64,000 nt of DNA from Malaya genurostris (lineage: Eukaryota; Arthropoda; Insecta; Diptera; Culicidae): positions 302,175,656 to 302,239,655 of the forward strand of contig NC_080572.1 of NCBI RefSeq assembly GCF_030247185.1. The letters are read 5' to 3'. The position numbers and the translations under genes were made by a program. Numbering within the stretch: the stretch's first letter is position 1; the number at the start of each line of letters is the position of its first letter. Positions 34,241 to 45,699 of this stretch are shown here, one piece after another. Below the pieces are notes generated by a model. The model saw only the letters and a list, made by a program, of their open reading frames with translations. It ran no database searches and was not told the DNA's origin.

Positions 34241-34840
34241 TAAGACGTCGGTCGTGTCTGAAGAGCGAGCGAAGAGTGACACCCAAGTGAAAACTGCCCT
34301 GGCGATCGAGCCGTCCGATCGATTTTCCGGCCGGGAGCACAATTTTCGACAACGCTTTTGGATGTGTGCGTGCGCCGAATTTCCCGAGTCCGCATTCACA
34401 CGGTGGACCCCTCGGCTTGTTGTGATCGCGTCTCGTTAATGGGGATAGTTTTTCCGGTTGGAAATTCTTGGAAGCTGCAACGATCTTACCAATACTACTG
34501 CACCCGTTCTTTGGTTGATCAGCGCGGTTTTGTTTGTTTGTCGCCGTTTTTGCCGTGGGTTGTGCGCTATTCGTTCCGCAGCGGATCGTTTCGAGGTGCG
34601 ATGTTGATCGCTTGAAGGCGACTTCGGAAATGATGATGGCAGACAAGTCTCGCGCGTTGGTTCAATTTTCCTCTTCGATGGTGCTGGGTGAAATGGAAAT
34701 GCCGCTACTTGGTCACTGCCCCTTCCCCGTCCGCTCTTTCGTTCTCTAGGTTCAAACTCGTTTCGCATGCGCTGCCGCACTGATCGTAACACTCAGATCA
34801 ACAGTGGATACGGACTTGAATAATTCATTGAGGGTTTGGC
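34241..34840. other. CpG-rich island, possible untranslated exon or promoter
   Basis: The most GC- and CpG-rich segment of the window, with no recognised domain in any of its overlapping frames on both strands. Its position upstream of the sls-like exon suggests promoter or non-coding exon. Confidence 0.35.
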
Positions 34841-35790
34841 TTCTTCATTTGCGCCTTTTAGCCGTTAAGGTAATATGCTAGTTTGAGTTCCCTTTTCTTC
34901 TCGCCACCACGCGATCAAGTGCTGGCAAAGTTTTTTTCTATGTTTCTCGCATGGCTGTATGTGCTCTGAGCTGACTACGTGATGTGGTTCGTCGATGGAG
35001 TTTGCTTTTATTTAGATACAACAGATTGACGCGACTGAGAAAGATTGCTGGCTGATATTGGGTTCACCAGATTATTTTGCGGTGTACAGAAAAGGCGTTA
35101 TCCAGTGGAAACCGCATGGCATATCGTTTGATTTGTGTTATGTAGGGCATTGTCTCCTGCTGTAGGCAGTCATCGATTGATTTTTTTTAACCTGATAAAT
35201 TCGCTATATGTTGTTCGATGATTGGAGTAAGGTCAAACGATCGAACCGATACCCTACCAAATCGGAAGTTGTACATAAGCAGGGGGCGATTATTGATCAG
35301 TGTGGTTTATGGTTTGCAGTTTGTTTTTATCTTTTCTGAGTCTATGCAATGTATGGAATGTTCCACTCGTCTGGACTTGAACGCGTGTTACACTGGAACG
35401 TGTGATGTGGAAATGTTAATTTCAGACGAATATTCAATTCAGTTAAAATATTTCCATCCGAAATAGGCACACCCGGAGGCACAAAGATAATTATTTATGT
35501 ACCGATTTAAGTCAGTCCTACCGGCTTCTGAACGAAGTCGGTGATCGAACTTTTAAGAAGGACTGTAGGGTTAGTAATTTACAGATCCCATTAGCCTCAG
35601 CTATAACTCTCGAAAATATTCTCGATCTAATTATGTTGTGTTCTTTAGCGAATTTTCAATAAGTCTGCCTACAACTCTTCTACATAATCTAGATTGAAAA
35701 TTTGTGAACTTGTTAACACCGCAATTTTTGTTCCAGAATCCAGAAAATTGTTATTGCTGAATCAGAATTTTGGATATACGTATTCCGAAC
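34841..35790. other. Non-coding stretch
   Basis: Nothing recognised. One 82-codon frame (35218-35466) is of unknown value. Confidence 0.4.
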
Positions 35791-35794
35791 TTAA

Positions 35795-36124
35795 AGTGAA
35801 ATGTAGTCCCAAAAAATGCGCGTTGAACGAATCGTCGCAAACAGCGTAACAGATAAAACCGACAAATAAAAACCAGAAATATTTTCAGTGATTGAGCACA
35901 GTAGGCTCATCACACGTTTTGTTAGCATTTAACAAGCTTTTATTGATTCGTAATGGATTTGTGAATATTTCACGATTTGAATATATCCGAATTCAATTTT
36001 TATTATTATTGATTAAACATTAGTATTTAAACTGCAGAGGTGTAAATAAGCCCATTTTGCGTTTCATTCTAAAGCTTTTTATCTACTTCTTGAAAATCTT
36101 GATGCGATTTTGCTCAACATCACC
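35795..36124. mobile_element. Small TTAA-flanked inverted-repeat element
   Basis: TTAA at 35791-35794 and 36125-36128. The left end AGTGAAATGTAGTCCC closely follows the left end of the 317-2720 element (GGTGAAATGTAGCCCC). The complement of the right end, GGTGATGTTGAGC, is a weaker match. At 330 bp it is non-coding. It is probably a shorter, older relative of the first element. Confidence 0.4.
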
Positions 36125-36257
36125 TTAAAATTTATTTAAAATTGTTTGCGGACATAAAAAAAACATTCAAATATCATCTAGAATCAAATAGAGTAATCAC
36201 GTTGGTAATTTTAATTATATTAAACTACTTTTCAAACCTGATAATATCGATAAGGGG

Positions 36258-36365
36258 CTGTCCATAAAAGACGTCACGCCGCAAGGGAGAGGGGGGTGTT
36301 TCATAAAACGTGACCTTTTGTGACAGGGGGGAGGGGGGAGGTTTTTGGAATGTGACGTCCAATAT
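36258..36365. repeat. GGGCTGTCCATAAAAGACGTCACG-type repeat end
   Basis: A G-rich block of about 100 bp with GACGTCACGCCGC near the left and GTGACGTCC at the right, plus runs of G (GAGAGGGGGGTG, GGGGGGAGGGGGG). This type of sequence is a common transposon terminus in insects. A matching partner end was not found nearby. Confidence 0.4.
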
Positions 36366-37260
36366 TTTCAATGAGCGCATTTTTGAAATACCTAATTATA
36401 TTACTGCTTTGCCCTATTTCCTGAAAAAGTCTCAACAATTTACGTTTACATTCTATAGGAAAACGTGTATTTGTTGATGTAAAAGCTTTTTCTTGTAAAT
36501 TCGGAAATGAGTGATGCAGGAAATCATTTCTGTTGTGATCAAAAAAACAAATTTCTCTGTATCAGCTGGAAGTAATCTCAATAGCTTGGAACCACAAGTC
36601 GGCACTAATTATAAAAATATTTACAATAAAACACTCGCATTGATTTAACCATCGATTGCTCCCAATGTTCAACTAGGTACTTTTGCTACTATCAACAAAG
36701 ACAATAGGTGACCCCTCGCACAGTGGTCCCAATCATGTCAATCATGAGCTTTCAAGTCGCCAGATGAATTTCGTTTGATATAATCGAAGTTGTCATTAAT
36801 ACACCTACAACTGAGTTAATAAAAGTTATTTTGCATACCATACTAGTTAGCGAATTCACGTCTTTAGAAAAGTTGTAGATCATGTGTTTAAACATGTCGA
36901 AGACATGCATATTTTTTTATACTACATTGGTGTTGAGATATGATGCATTGTTTATTAGAGACCTCAAAAATCGAGTTTAAATCGCTATTAAAAATTAGAG
37001 GGTTGTATTCAAGACACGACCGAGCACAATAACATTAAAAATTAAACGTTTCTAGGGAATGGAGATTTAAGTATGCAAACCGATCCGTTGACAAATTAAA
37101 ACATTTTTAATCATACAACATTGGAATTTTGGAATCATTTAAATTAGGAAAATCCATTAGCAAATCATCGAAGAACAAGCGCTGCAAATTAGATCCGAAA
37201 AATCTATCGCCGATAATTCTAAATTGGCCTAATAGTTACCAGAGAACCAAAATAAAATAC
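36366..37260. other. Non-coding repeat-derived stretch
   Basis: Contains AGAAAAGTTGTAGATCATGTG near 36868-36888 and CGAAGACAT nearby, which look like dispersed repeat sequence. No gene is recognised. Confidence 0.35.
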
Positions 37261-37266
37261 TCAATT

Positions 37267-38121
37267 CAAACCAATTTTTCAATGGTATGCAATTGAAATA
37301 TTCAAACGACGTTGTCTCATAAGTTTAAGTTGAATGTTACCGAATCGATTAGTTGTTGAATTAAATAAATCCATCAGCAAATGACTGAATTATAAGCGTT
37401 CAAAATTATGACAGAAAAATGTTACGTGATTAGTTTTGCATGTTTTAAATTGACACCCAGCCTCGGGAAGCGAAGTGTAAGACATTTTTAATGGCAAAAT
37501 CGACCAAAAATTTGCTAAATACATGGGATATTTCAAAAGAATCGGTAACCACGCTGATTCGGTTCTTCAATAGCTAGATACTCAAGCGAACACGGTGTTG
37601 CGCAGACAACAGGAAATTTCACCAACACATAATGCAAAAACGACGATCCAGCAAGTGAACGCATATACAATTCAATCAGCTCACTGGACGAGCTACTTGT
37701 CTCATTCACAGTCAAACATCAACTAGGCAAAGAAATATTGTGCAGCCTATATTTATAGATTTCTCTTCATACTACGCATAACGATACGGTGTTTTTTATG
37801 CACGACGCAAAGCCTCCTATGCCGAACAAGAAGTTGACGTCATTTTGTACAACAGGGATTGGTGGATGAAAACATAGGTCGATTCCAACCATTTTTTCAA
37901 TAGTATGCTATTGAAAAACTGAAACGACGTCGTCATACATGTTTAAGTTAAAAGTTTCCGAATCGATTGGTTGTTTAATTATAACAATCCATCAACAAAT
38001 GGCCGAGTTATTAACGTTCAAAATTATGACACAAAAAGGTTACGCGACTATTTTTGAAACTTTTAATTGACACCCGGCCCCATATAGTGAAGAGTAAGGC
38101 ATTTTTAATGCCAAAATTGGT
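37267..38121 (+). repeat. Two diverged direct repeats, about 240 bp each
   Basis: 37267-37508 and 37885-38121 share, in order, CAATTTTTCAATGGTATGC, GAATCGATT.GTTG, GCGTTCAAAATTATGACA, TAATTGACACCC and GACATTTTTAATGGCAAAA (small differences). They are about 618 bp apart. The 375 bp between them are not repeated. They do not have TG...CA ends, so LTRs are not indicated. Confidence 0.7.
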
Positions 38122-38222
38122 AGTCACAACTTAAATTTATATGAAATCACAGTTTAAAAAAAGTAAGTTCTACCATTCACCAATAGCCCTAATATAAAGT
38201 ATTCATTAACCCTGCACCTTAA

Positions 38223-38314
38223 ATTCAATATTGATCAAAGTAAGCGAGAAAATCATTTTTGTCAGAAATTTTCAACAGCTCCTATTTTCTCGCTTACTTT
38301 GATCAATATTGAAT
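38223..38314. repeat. Perfect 31-bp inverted repeat (hairpin)
   Basis: Arms 38223-38253 and 38284-38314 are exact reverse complements over 31 bp (ATTCAATATTGATCAAAG and onward) with a 30-nt spacer. The total of 92 nt is the size of a small stem-loop precursor. Confidence 0.95.
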
Positions 38315-39540
38315 GGGAGTACGATTTTTGAGATGGTTCTGACTTTCGGTTTATGGAAATTTCCTTGTCAACAATACGATAAACCAAATCTACTGTAGCT
38401 ACGAGCAGGTAAAAATCATTGTGAAACGTTTCTCGAAGCTACGGTTGAATATCGATACTGCACAATATACGATTTGCACTGAAAACCGAAAATAACTAAA
38501 GGGTAAATGACCATGGATCTCGTTATCATAATTTGCAAGCGGAGCTGAAAGTGACATTTATTTCTCGTCATTTTCGTCTATTTTAAGTCAATGAAAATGA
38601 CTTTTATTAGCTCTGCTCAAAACACCACAATTTAGGTTCTCACCAGAGGTGGTTTATAATCTATATTTCGATTCAAGTAGTGTATTCATTCACTTGTAGT
38701 ATAATTTCACCTGTTCTTGCTGCAAAATTTTAGAGTTTCTTCAATTTGAGCCAAATGTTTATGTATGCCACTAACTTTATGGACCACATATTTTTTCTTT
38801 ACGTATCGTATTATCTTAGTAGTTCACAGTGTGTGAATCGGTACTTGCCGCATATGAAACCACAGAACCTAAATACATTAATTTATCGATCATTTTGATA
38901 TCATCACTGTCTATTTGGTATTCTCGGTTGATGGCTTGATGTGCTTCGTTCGTAGAAGAAAAATCGGAATTTATCAGATTAGATACATCAGATTCCTATC
39001 AACTGTATGATTTACAGCTTTGGTGTAATGAGCCTCAGTGATGCTCGCCAACTACCGCTTCTAAATAGTTCAGGTAATAAATTAAATTTAAATTACGTTG
39101 ACTAACAAAATATATTTTAACTGAAAGAATTATCAATTCATATCTGTAGAGTTTGCAGTACGGAGAAGAACGATAAAGTAAGGAAGGATATTGTTATGTC
39201 ATTCAATTGTCAGCTGGAATTGGTTCACCCCAAAAAAGGGACTCGAAATTGCAAATTTTTTTCCCAACCGTGAAGCTAATCTCCCAAGGAGGTACTCTTC
39301 TGATACTATTTGATGGAACCGATCGGCCTGTCAATAAACCGGGCTTAAAGATGCTTGCTAAAGTGTGACTCTTTGAATGCTTTTGCTTTCCAATACATTT
39401 GATCTCTCACTGCTTGAGTTTCCTTTCGCCATTGAATTGAATATGATCAAAAAAACATCTAGCCTAGGTGGGAGTATTCATTCTCGTCGAGCACACGGTG
39501 ATGACTTAATTAATAAACTATCTCGAATGTTCTTGCCAAT
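38315..39540. other. AT-rich non-coding stretch
   Basis: Nothing recognised. Confidence 0.4.
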
Positions 39541-39790
39541 GCGCTGCGCAAAGGTGAAAATAGCAACGGTGTAGGTATTTTTACGGATGGAAAATGCCAG
39601 CCGTTTGAAGCCAACCACGACATCTACGGTGGTAGTAATCGAGTGAAAGACGACGGTACGGCACGGCATTCGAGTGACTAACGGAACCAAGGTGGAACAT
39701 CTCAAGCTTGTTACCGGCTGGGAGGATAATGACAGGAGGCGTGCGTGGGTTGATGGTCGATGTGTCACTTTTATTATTAAATTTTTGCAC
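39540..39790. other. Short GC-richer unique segment
   Basis: Open in more than one frame on both strands, with no recognised domain and no convincing pair of splice sites. It could be an unrecognised exon or a conserved non-coding element. Confidence 0.25.
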
Positions 39791-41215
39791 TGCTACATCG
39801 ACTTGTTTGTGCTTGTTTGCGGTGGCAGTATTAAGCGAAATGGAAAATTAGTTTATTCTAAAATTGTTCAATCCTTTGTAGAGATTTTGCTTGAATGTTG
39901 TGCATTAGATTTCGTGAGCGAATTACTTTGTTATGGTTTTCGGGTACATGCAAAATTGCCAGTAATAATGTAAAAACCTACCGCAGTTAAAAATTCAAAA
40001 CACGAGCCAAGGGCTCTTACAATGTGGCGTGAAACACGTGAGCTGAAGCTGGCAAAGTAAGCGCTGAAACCCCAACGATCGTACTATGAATTGGACGTTC
40101 GCAACTCGAACAGATGTTTGCCGTTCAAATTTTCTTTTCCTGGTTACTATGACTGTTTGCAGACTGCCTAATTGTAATATTATTCGTTTGAAATCGACGG
40201 TTTTGACTAGGATGCTATGGGAAATAAGTTACATTAACGCAAACTTGGGAGTACATATTGGAAAAGTCTCTTATGACTTCCTCTTTTTAATGAAACAAGC
40301 TAATTATGGTCCCATACCGAGAACTATAATCAGTAATATTTTCTCTTATAATCGAATTTTACGACAACAGTGGTTGTTATCGATTCAATCAAATATCCAT
40401 TTTACATACTTTGTGCTCAAGGATGAAATTTGTTTATTTGCCTATGAATTATTGAATTTTTTGAAATTTTAACGGTAGTACGAAACATCTTATATTTATG
40501 TGATGGGTTTCAGCCCAAGAACTTATTCAAACTTCAAACTAAAATTAGGAATTCTTCTATAAGATATTTGCTAGACTTGAAGCAACTCACTAAGCAGTTG
40601 TGTATCAGACAACAAGGTATTTTTGGCAAAGATGAGTTCCAATGAAGAGTTTCAAAATCAAGCGAAATGGTATCAGGAACAAATGAAACGATTTTCGAGT
40701 ACCAAAAAAACCTAAATAAATACCTGTTTTAATTCACCTAGGACAAAAACCTTGGATCGCGTTTTTCTCGAAAGCATCTCCGTTTCCATCGTCATTGAAA
40801 AACTACTGTCCCATTTTTTTCAAATCTTGCACAGGAATCAGACAAAATTGGCTCAAATGGCACGTTCCCCGTTGTTTATTACTCTGGGGAGGTTTTACAG
40901 CCACAAAATGGCGGACTTTATCGTGAAGAATCAAAGTTTTAACTTTAAACAACCAAAATTCAAAATATATGAAAATATCAAACAGAAACGTTGAGGTCCA
41001 GAAAAAAACATCTACTCTGTCTATGCTGCTTTGTTGACTTCGGATTAGACTGCGCTGAGATACAGTGGACACCGCGTCCTCAAAAATATCTCTTCACCAA
41101 CTTATTCCTCTATATTTTTCTACGAAAAAATCCAAACTGTTCTTCGAATGATGCTTTGTTTTATGCAAAACGCTGGAACTTATTTTGTTGAACGATAGTT
41201 CTGGAAAAATTCGCA
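39791..41215. other. Non-coding stretch with short repeat fragments
   Basis: Contains the CCTGTTTTAATTCACCTAG border fragment near 40722-40740, shared with 49272-49309 and 63932-63970. Also present is GGCTCAAATGGCACGTTCCC near 40851, which recurs inverted near 2600. The 128-codon frame at 40086-40472 is not recognised. Confidence 0.4.
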
Positions 41216-41483
41216 AAAATGGTGGTTTTTCATCATTTAGAACCATAAGTTTTCGATCACTATTTCCGAAACTTCTGGAACCGGGAGATAGGAGCCGATG
41301 CAGCTGAAATCGGTTCGTTTGGTCAGCAACTAGAATAACAGTTTTTAACCAAATTCAGAAGAATTTTTATGTCTTTTACATCCCTGTATTTCTTGAACCG
41401 GAAGCCGGATCTAGATAAAATTCCACAATAACTTATGAGAGCATAATAATCTTCATTTGAATCTGAGTTTGCGATATACCTGC

Positions 41484-41549
41484 CTAGTTTAATAATTATA
41501 CGGCTAATTGAATAAATACATTCAATTAACCGTATAATTATTCAACTAG
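41484..41549. repeat. 30-bp-arm palindrome
   Basis: Arms 41484-41513 and 41520-41549 are inverted copies with two mismatches (CTAGTTTAATAATTATACGG at the left) and a 6-nt loop. It breaks the regular order of the surrounding repeat units, as an insertion would. Confidence 0.85.
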
Positions 41550-41959
41550 TTTGATTTTTCCGCGTCATGTATAAAACACGTATCCGGATGAAATTCGGTA
41601 ATATTTTATGGAATTGTAGGACCTTTCATTTGAACCTAAACTTGTGAAAATTGGATGAGCAGTTTCGAGAAAATAAGGTGCATTTTTTTGGACATTTTGC
41701 ACTTTTTACTCCGTAACTCCGGAACCGGAAGTCGAATCCAGATGAAATGCGACAGCATACTATAGGGCCTTTGATTTGAATCAAAGTTGAAGAAAATCTT
41801 CATTTTTTAGCACATTTCACCCCGTTACTCCCGAACCAGAAGTTCGATCCGGATAAAGTTCAATAGCAGCTTATGGAACCAAGAGATCTCTCATTTGAAT
41901 CTAAGTTTGTAAAAATCGGTTTAGCCATCTCCGAGTAGTCGAATCGAATGCACATTTAT

Positions 41960-41962
<3 letters not shown>

Positions 41963-42021
<59 letters not shown>
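41963..42021. repeat. (AC)n(AT)n microsatellite
   Basis: About 23 AC units followed by 6 AT units. Confidence 0.97.
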
Positions 42022-42022
<1 letters not shown>

Positions 42023-42550
42023 TTTGCGTACTCAACGAACTGAGTAGAATTTGACACTAAGATTTTGAAATTCGATTCGGTTATCACTGAGAAAATGAAA
42101 TGAGTTTCATTTTGTATTTCATAAATGTATACTTTCATAACCGGGAACTGAGCTAACAACGATGCGAGTAACTAACTAAACTTTCAATTTGGAACCGTTT
42201 TGAGACAAATAAAAAAAAATACCCAGTGGCGTCTCGTGATCTGTGCTGGAAACTTTCATGTAGCCCACTATCGCGGGAACCATACAGAAGAAAGTCGCAT
42301 GTGGCAGTTGCTAGTGTGGAGACGATCAAAAATTGCGGTTTTGGGCTTTTTCGAAACAATTTTTGAAAAAAGAAATTATAATACTTGGACTACAAAGAAC
42401 TAACGAATATTCACAACATTCGAAAAATAAATTTAAACGTGAATTGAATCAAAAAGAACGTCAATATTGAATAATGATTACAATATGGCCCTTTACACTT
42501 CTGCTGGCTGCCAGGGATAATGTAAACGCTTGCCAGCTACTTTCATAAAG

Positions 42551-42615
42551 GACTGCCTGGATAGCAAGCAACGTGAAAGTTGTCATCCACACGGCATTCA
42601 TAGCTAACATCTAAA
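42551..42615 (+). repeat. 65-bp dispersed repeat, copy 1 of 2
   Basis: CTGCCTGGATAGCAAGCAAC, then GTGAAAGTT, then GGCATTCATAGCTAACATCT. A second copy in the same orientation is at 43936-44000 (CTGCCCGGATAGTAGGCAAC and so on). Confidence 0.65.
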
Positions 42616-42675
42616 GCCTTAGATACCAACTTAGGAATTTCATTTTGAATTGTCGCGTGAAGGGATCGTTTCCAG

Positions 42676-43025
42676 CACATCGTTTTTCGACGTCCGCTCA
42701 TCAAACCCATTCGAAACATACCCGTATTGTGATGATTTGTAGCGAATATCGGTATGCCGGAAGTTTTGAGCATTGAAGCGACTTCAAACATCGATTTTCG
42801 ATTTCCACTCATCAAACTTATTCGAAAAATACCCGTATCGTGATGGTTTGTAACGAATATCGATGAGCCGGAAGTTGCCATCTTGGACATTGAAGCGACT
42901 GCAAACATCGTTTTGTGACATCTACTCATCAAACGCGTTCGAAAAATACTCAAATTGTGATGATTTGTAACGAATATCTATGAACCGGAAGTTGCCATCT
43001 TGCATATTGAAACCACTTAGAACAT
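42676..43025 (-). repeat. Tandem repeat, about 110-bp unit, three copies
   Basis: Each unit contains CATCGTTTTTCGA- or CATCGATTTTCGA-like sequence, CTCATCAAAC..ATTCGAAA, GTGATG.TTTGTA.CGAATATC and GCCGGAAGTT. The minus-strand 136-codon frame at 42543-42953 is read through these units (its MSG.RK and ATNHHNTG repeats) and is unlikely to be a gene. Confidence 0.75.
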
Positions 43026-43377
43026 ACTTGTATGGCATATAGTGGTCAGTATCGCTCCAAAAATATTATATCGGACAATGCACATGAGATAACCATTTTT
43101 GTATAGAAAATCTGAAATCCTTCTTTTTCCATCAATTACTGTTTTACATTTTTTTTTCAAAAATTGAAAATAATTGAAAACTCTATGCATCTAGTAAATG
43201 TTGAAATGTTGTGATTTTCGAACACTCCTCACTTCTTTTTCCATTCAATTCATGTTTGAAATTTTTTTTTAAATTGTAAAGCTTCGTTGAATTACAACCC
43301 TAACCCGCATTTTTTTATTGACCTTGACATTCTCCTTCTGCAATAATGGTATGAAATTTGACCATTTCTTGCAACAC

Positions 43378-43684
43378 GGGCGACCCGTTTGGCATAATAC
43401 CGTTTGGCATAACGCTATTTGGCATAATGGTTATTTGGCATAATAATAATTGGATTTGTAAATTATCGTTTGCGTTTCGATCGAGTTATGTTGTGCAAAG
43501 AAAACTAGAACGAAATATGTGAATTTTATATTCGGTCCAAATATTTCGATAATATTAGGTGAAATAGCATTATTATTTTTTATATTTAAAATTATGTAGT
43601 AAATAGCACATTTTCATTTTATGCCAAATTACCATTATGCCAAATGTCGTTATGCCAAACGGCTTTATGCCAAACGTGGTAGCC
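43378..43684. mobile_element. Inverted-repeat element with TTTGGCATAA subrepeats
   Basis: Arms of about 65 bp at 43378-43442 and 43620-43684 are inverted copies starting GGGC. Each holds four TTTGGCATAA units spaced 15-16 bp apart (reading ATGCCAAA in the right arm). The middle 177 bp are AT-rich and non-coding. It looks like a MITE or fold-back element; no clear target duplication was found. Confidence 0.75.
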
Positions 43685-43935
43685 CCTCTTGGAACAGTAT
43701 CGAGAAGAAAACAGTCAATAATGACTCCGTTTTGAATTTCTTCATGAAAGTTAATTACCAGAAATTAAATTCGCTCCGAAAAGAAAATGCAGCCGATTCT
43801 ATTGATGACTATCATTCTTTCGTTACATTCATCGTCTAAAATGAGTAAAACTGTCGCTACTACATTCATGAAGCGCTCGCTCATGACTGTCAGATGCGAC
43901 TTTCATCTGTGTATTGTACGCGCGACATTCATGTG

Positions 43936-44000
43936 TGACTGCCCGGATAGTAGGCAACATGAAAGTTTCCAACACGCGACATTCAAAGCAAACATCTAAC
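43936..44000 (+). repeat. 65-bp dispersed repeat, copy 2 of 2
   Basis: Same block order as 42551-42615, including GGATAGTAGGCAACATGAAA and ACATTCAAAGCAAACATCTA. Confidence 0.65.
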
Positions 44001-44238
44001 AGTAACAGTTCGTTGCAACTGATGTTCGCTTGTGATTCTACAATACAATGAAATAACGATATGCTTTTTGATTGAAACTTTTTTCGTATCATCGATACAA
44101 TGGAAGAATTTGGCTCTCTGCCCGTTTAGCGAATCTGTCAATAACTTTATCAATAAAACCGCTTCGACGTAGCAACTGAGGCATCAATTTCAATTTTTCA
44201 ACTGTCATATGCATAAGCCACTGAAGCGACAAGAGTTA

Positions 44239-45282
44239 CACTGGAACCTCAATTTACGCGCAGAGCCGGGGATGCTTAAATTAGTTTTCGCGTAAATTAA
44301 ATAAAACATCGCGTTATTTTTAATTTTTCGCTTAAAAAAAAGTTTTTTAAATTTCATTTGATTTTAGTGTAAATATCATCAACAATCCTACTACGTCCTA
44401 TGCTTTAGTGCCTGATGAACCTTTGAGTATGTTCTGAGACTATGGAAAGGCTTAAGAGATGATCCAATATCCAAGAACTACCTGGAGTATTGTCCTTAGA
44501 GGCTACACTGTGTCATAGCAAGAACTACAACGGATAATACCTTTTTTTCTTTGTGGTTCATACTTTTAGAGCTACATATTGCTTACTTGGCTATTTATAA
44601 CTGTTCTAGGTTGGTTCCCAGTCGTCCAAGAACTTCAGTGAGAACAGGTCTTAAGATCTACAGGAACATTCAGCAGTTTATGTATAAACTAAAACTCAAG
44701 GTAGTTTTTGGATGGCCTAGAGCAATCACAATTGTCTTATTGATCGCATGTGGCATCACGAATATGGATCGAGAACGATAATTTCGTTCATTCCCTTTGT
44801 TACACTGGTAGATCTTGAGGCCTGGACTACAGGTAGTTTTCGGATTTATCATCGGTTACGTTGGTAGACCTTAAGGCCTTTTGCGAGGAGGTTTTGGATG
44901 GGCAAGTTCTTCTACAGATCTTATCACAGTATGTCAATTTTCTGTGAATAGTACTACGAGTACATACAGCACTCAATAGTCATATAAAAGTGATTATATA
45001 CAACATTTGCTTTCCAGATAGTTCTTGAATGACCACGATCTTATTTAGATTATTTAAAACTAAACAATTCAATCATGTACATTTTACAATATTCAATTCC
45101 CTGAAGCATGTAACATTGTTTTGTATATTTATATAAATTTCCTTCAATATGCAAAAACCCATTTTTACGCGATCATTGCGTAAAGTGAATAAAAAATCGC
45201 GTTACTTCAAATAAAACGCGTAAAAAAAGTCGCGCAAATTAAATTCGCGTTAATTAAGTTCGCGTAAATCGAGGTTTTAATG
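44239..45282. mobile_element. TA-flanked non-autonomous element (pogo/Tigger-like ends?)
   Basis: TIRs CACTGGAACCTCAATTTACG and, as complement of the right end, CATTAAAACCTCGATTTACG agree at about 18 of 22 positions. They are flanked by TA at 44237-44238 and 45283-45284. Subterminal CGCGTAAATT or AATTCGCGT motifs recur at both ends. At 1044 bp it has no transposase. An ACCTCGNTTTA-like end is reminiscent of Tigger/pogo elements, which also duplicate TA; this superfamily call is inference. Confidence 0.65.
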
Positions 45283-45519
45283 TACTTGAAATTTTATGTT
45301 GGATGTATATCCAAGGCTCTCATTGACCAGCAAGCGCAAGTAGCTTAAGGCGAATTTGAGCCTATTGTGATGTGGACAAAATCGCTCATTATTTTCTAGT
45401 CGGTACTATCCTACCTGCTTTCATCGATTCAATGGAGCACTATAAAAATAATTGAATGTGGAGTTAATTCCTTCAATTTGGTCGGTTGTGCAGTACACGA
45501 GGTGCATATTCGAGATGAT

Positions 45520-45665
45520 CGGGTATAGAAATTCTTATACTAGAACCCGACCCGTACCCGAGTGATCAGCAAAAAATTCACCCGTACCCGATCAAAAATA
45601 AAAAATTATACCATACCCGTACCCGACCCGAATGAGTAGTAAAAATTTTACCAAAATTCAGGATG
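45520..45665. repeat. ACCCGTACCCGA-type repeat
   Basis: ACCCGACCCGTACCCGA-like sequence occurs three times with spacers, in AT-rich surroundings. It is a low-complexity or degenerate repeat. Confidence 0.55.
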
Positions 45666-45699
45666 GAAAAAATAAAATGTTTTAGATAGCGAACCGTAT

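Larger units (their letters stand above)
41220..42155 (+). repeat. Tandem cluster of the CCGGAA-type dispersed repeat
   Basis: Five or so diverged units with CCGGAACCGGAAGTCG-like cores (near 41275, 41395, 41712 and 41828). These are followed by GGATAAA.TTCAATA, TTTCATTTGAATCTAAGTTTG and AAAATCGG...AGCCATCTC. The cluster contains a 30-bp-arm palindrome at 41484-41549 and ends with an (AC)n(AT)n microsatellite. Confidence 0.75.

Noticed and set aside
37267..38121. LTR retrotransposon
   Set aside because: The direct repeats lack TG...CA ends, a primer-binding site, a polypurine tract and gag/pol sequence.
38223..38314. CRISPR repeat
   Set aside because: A single inverted pair, no direct-repeat/spacer series, and the context is eukaryotic.
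42543..42953. 136-codon repeat protein on the minus strand
   Set aside because: It coincides with three units of a 110-bp DNA tandem repeat and lacks a promoter or splice context.
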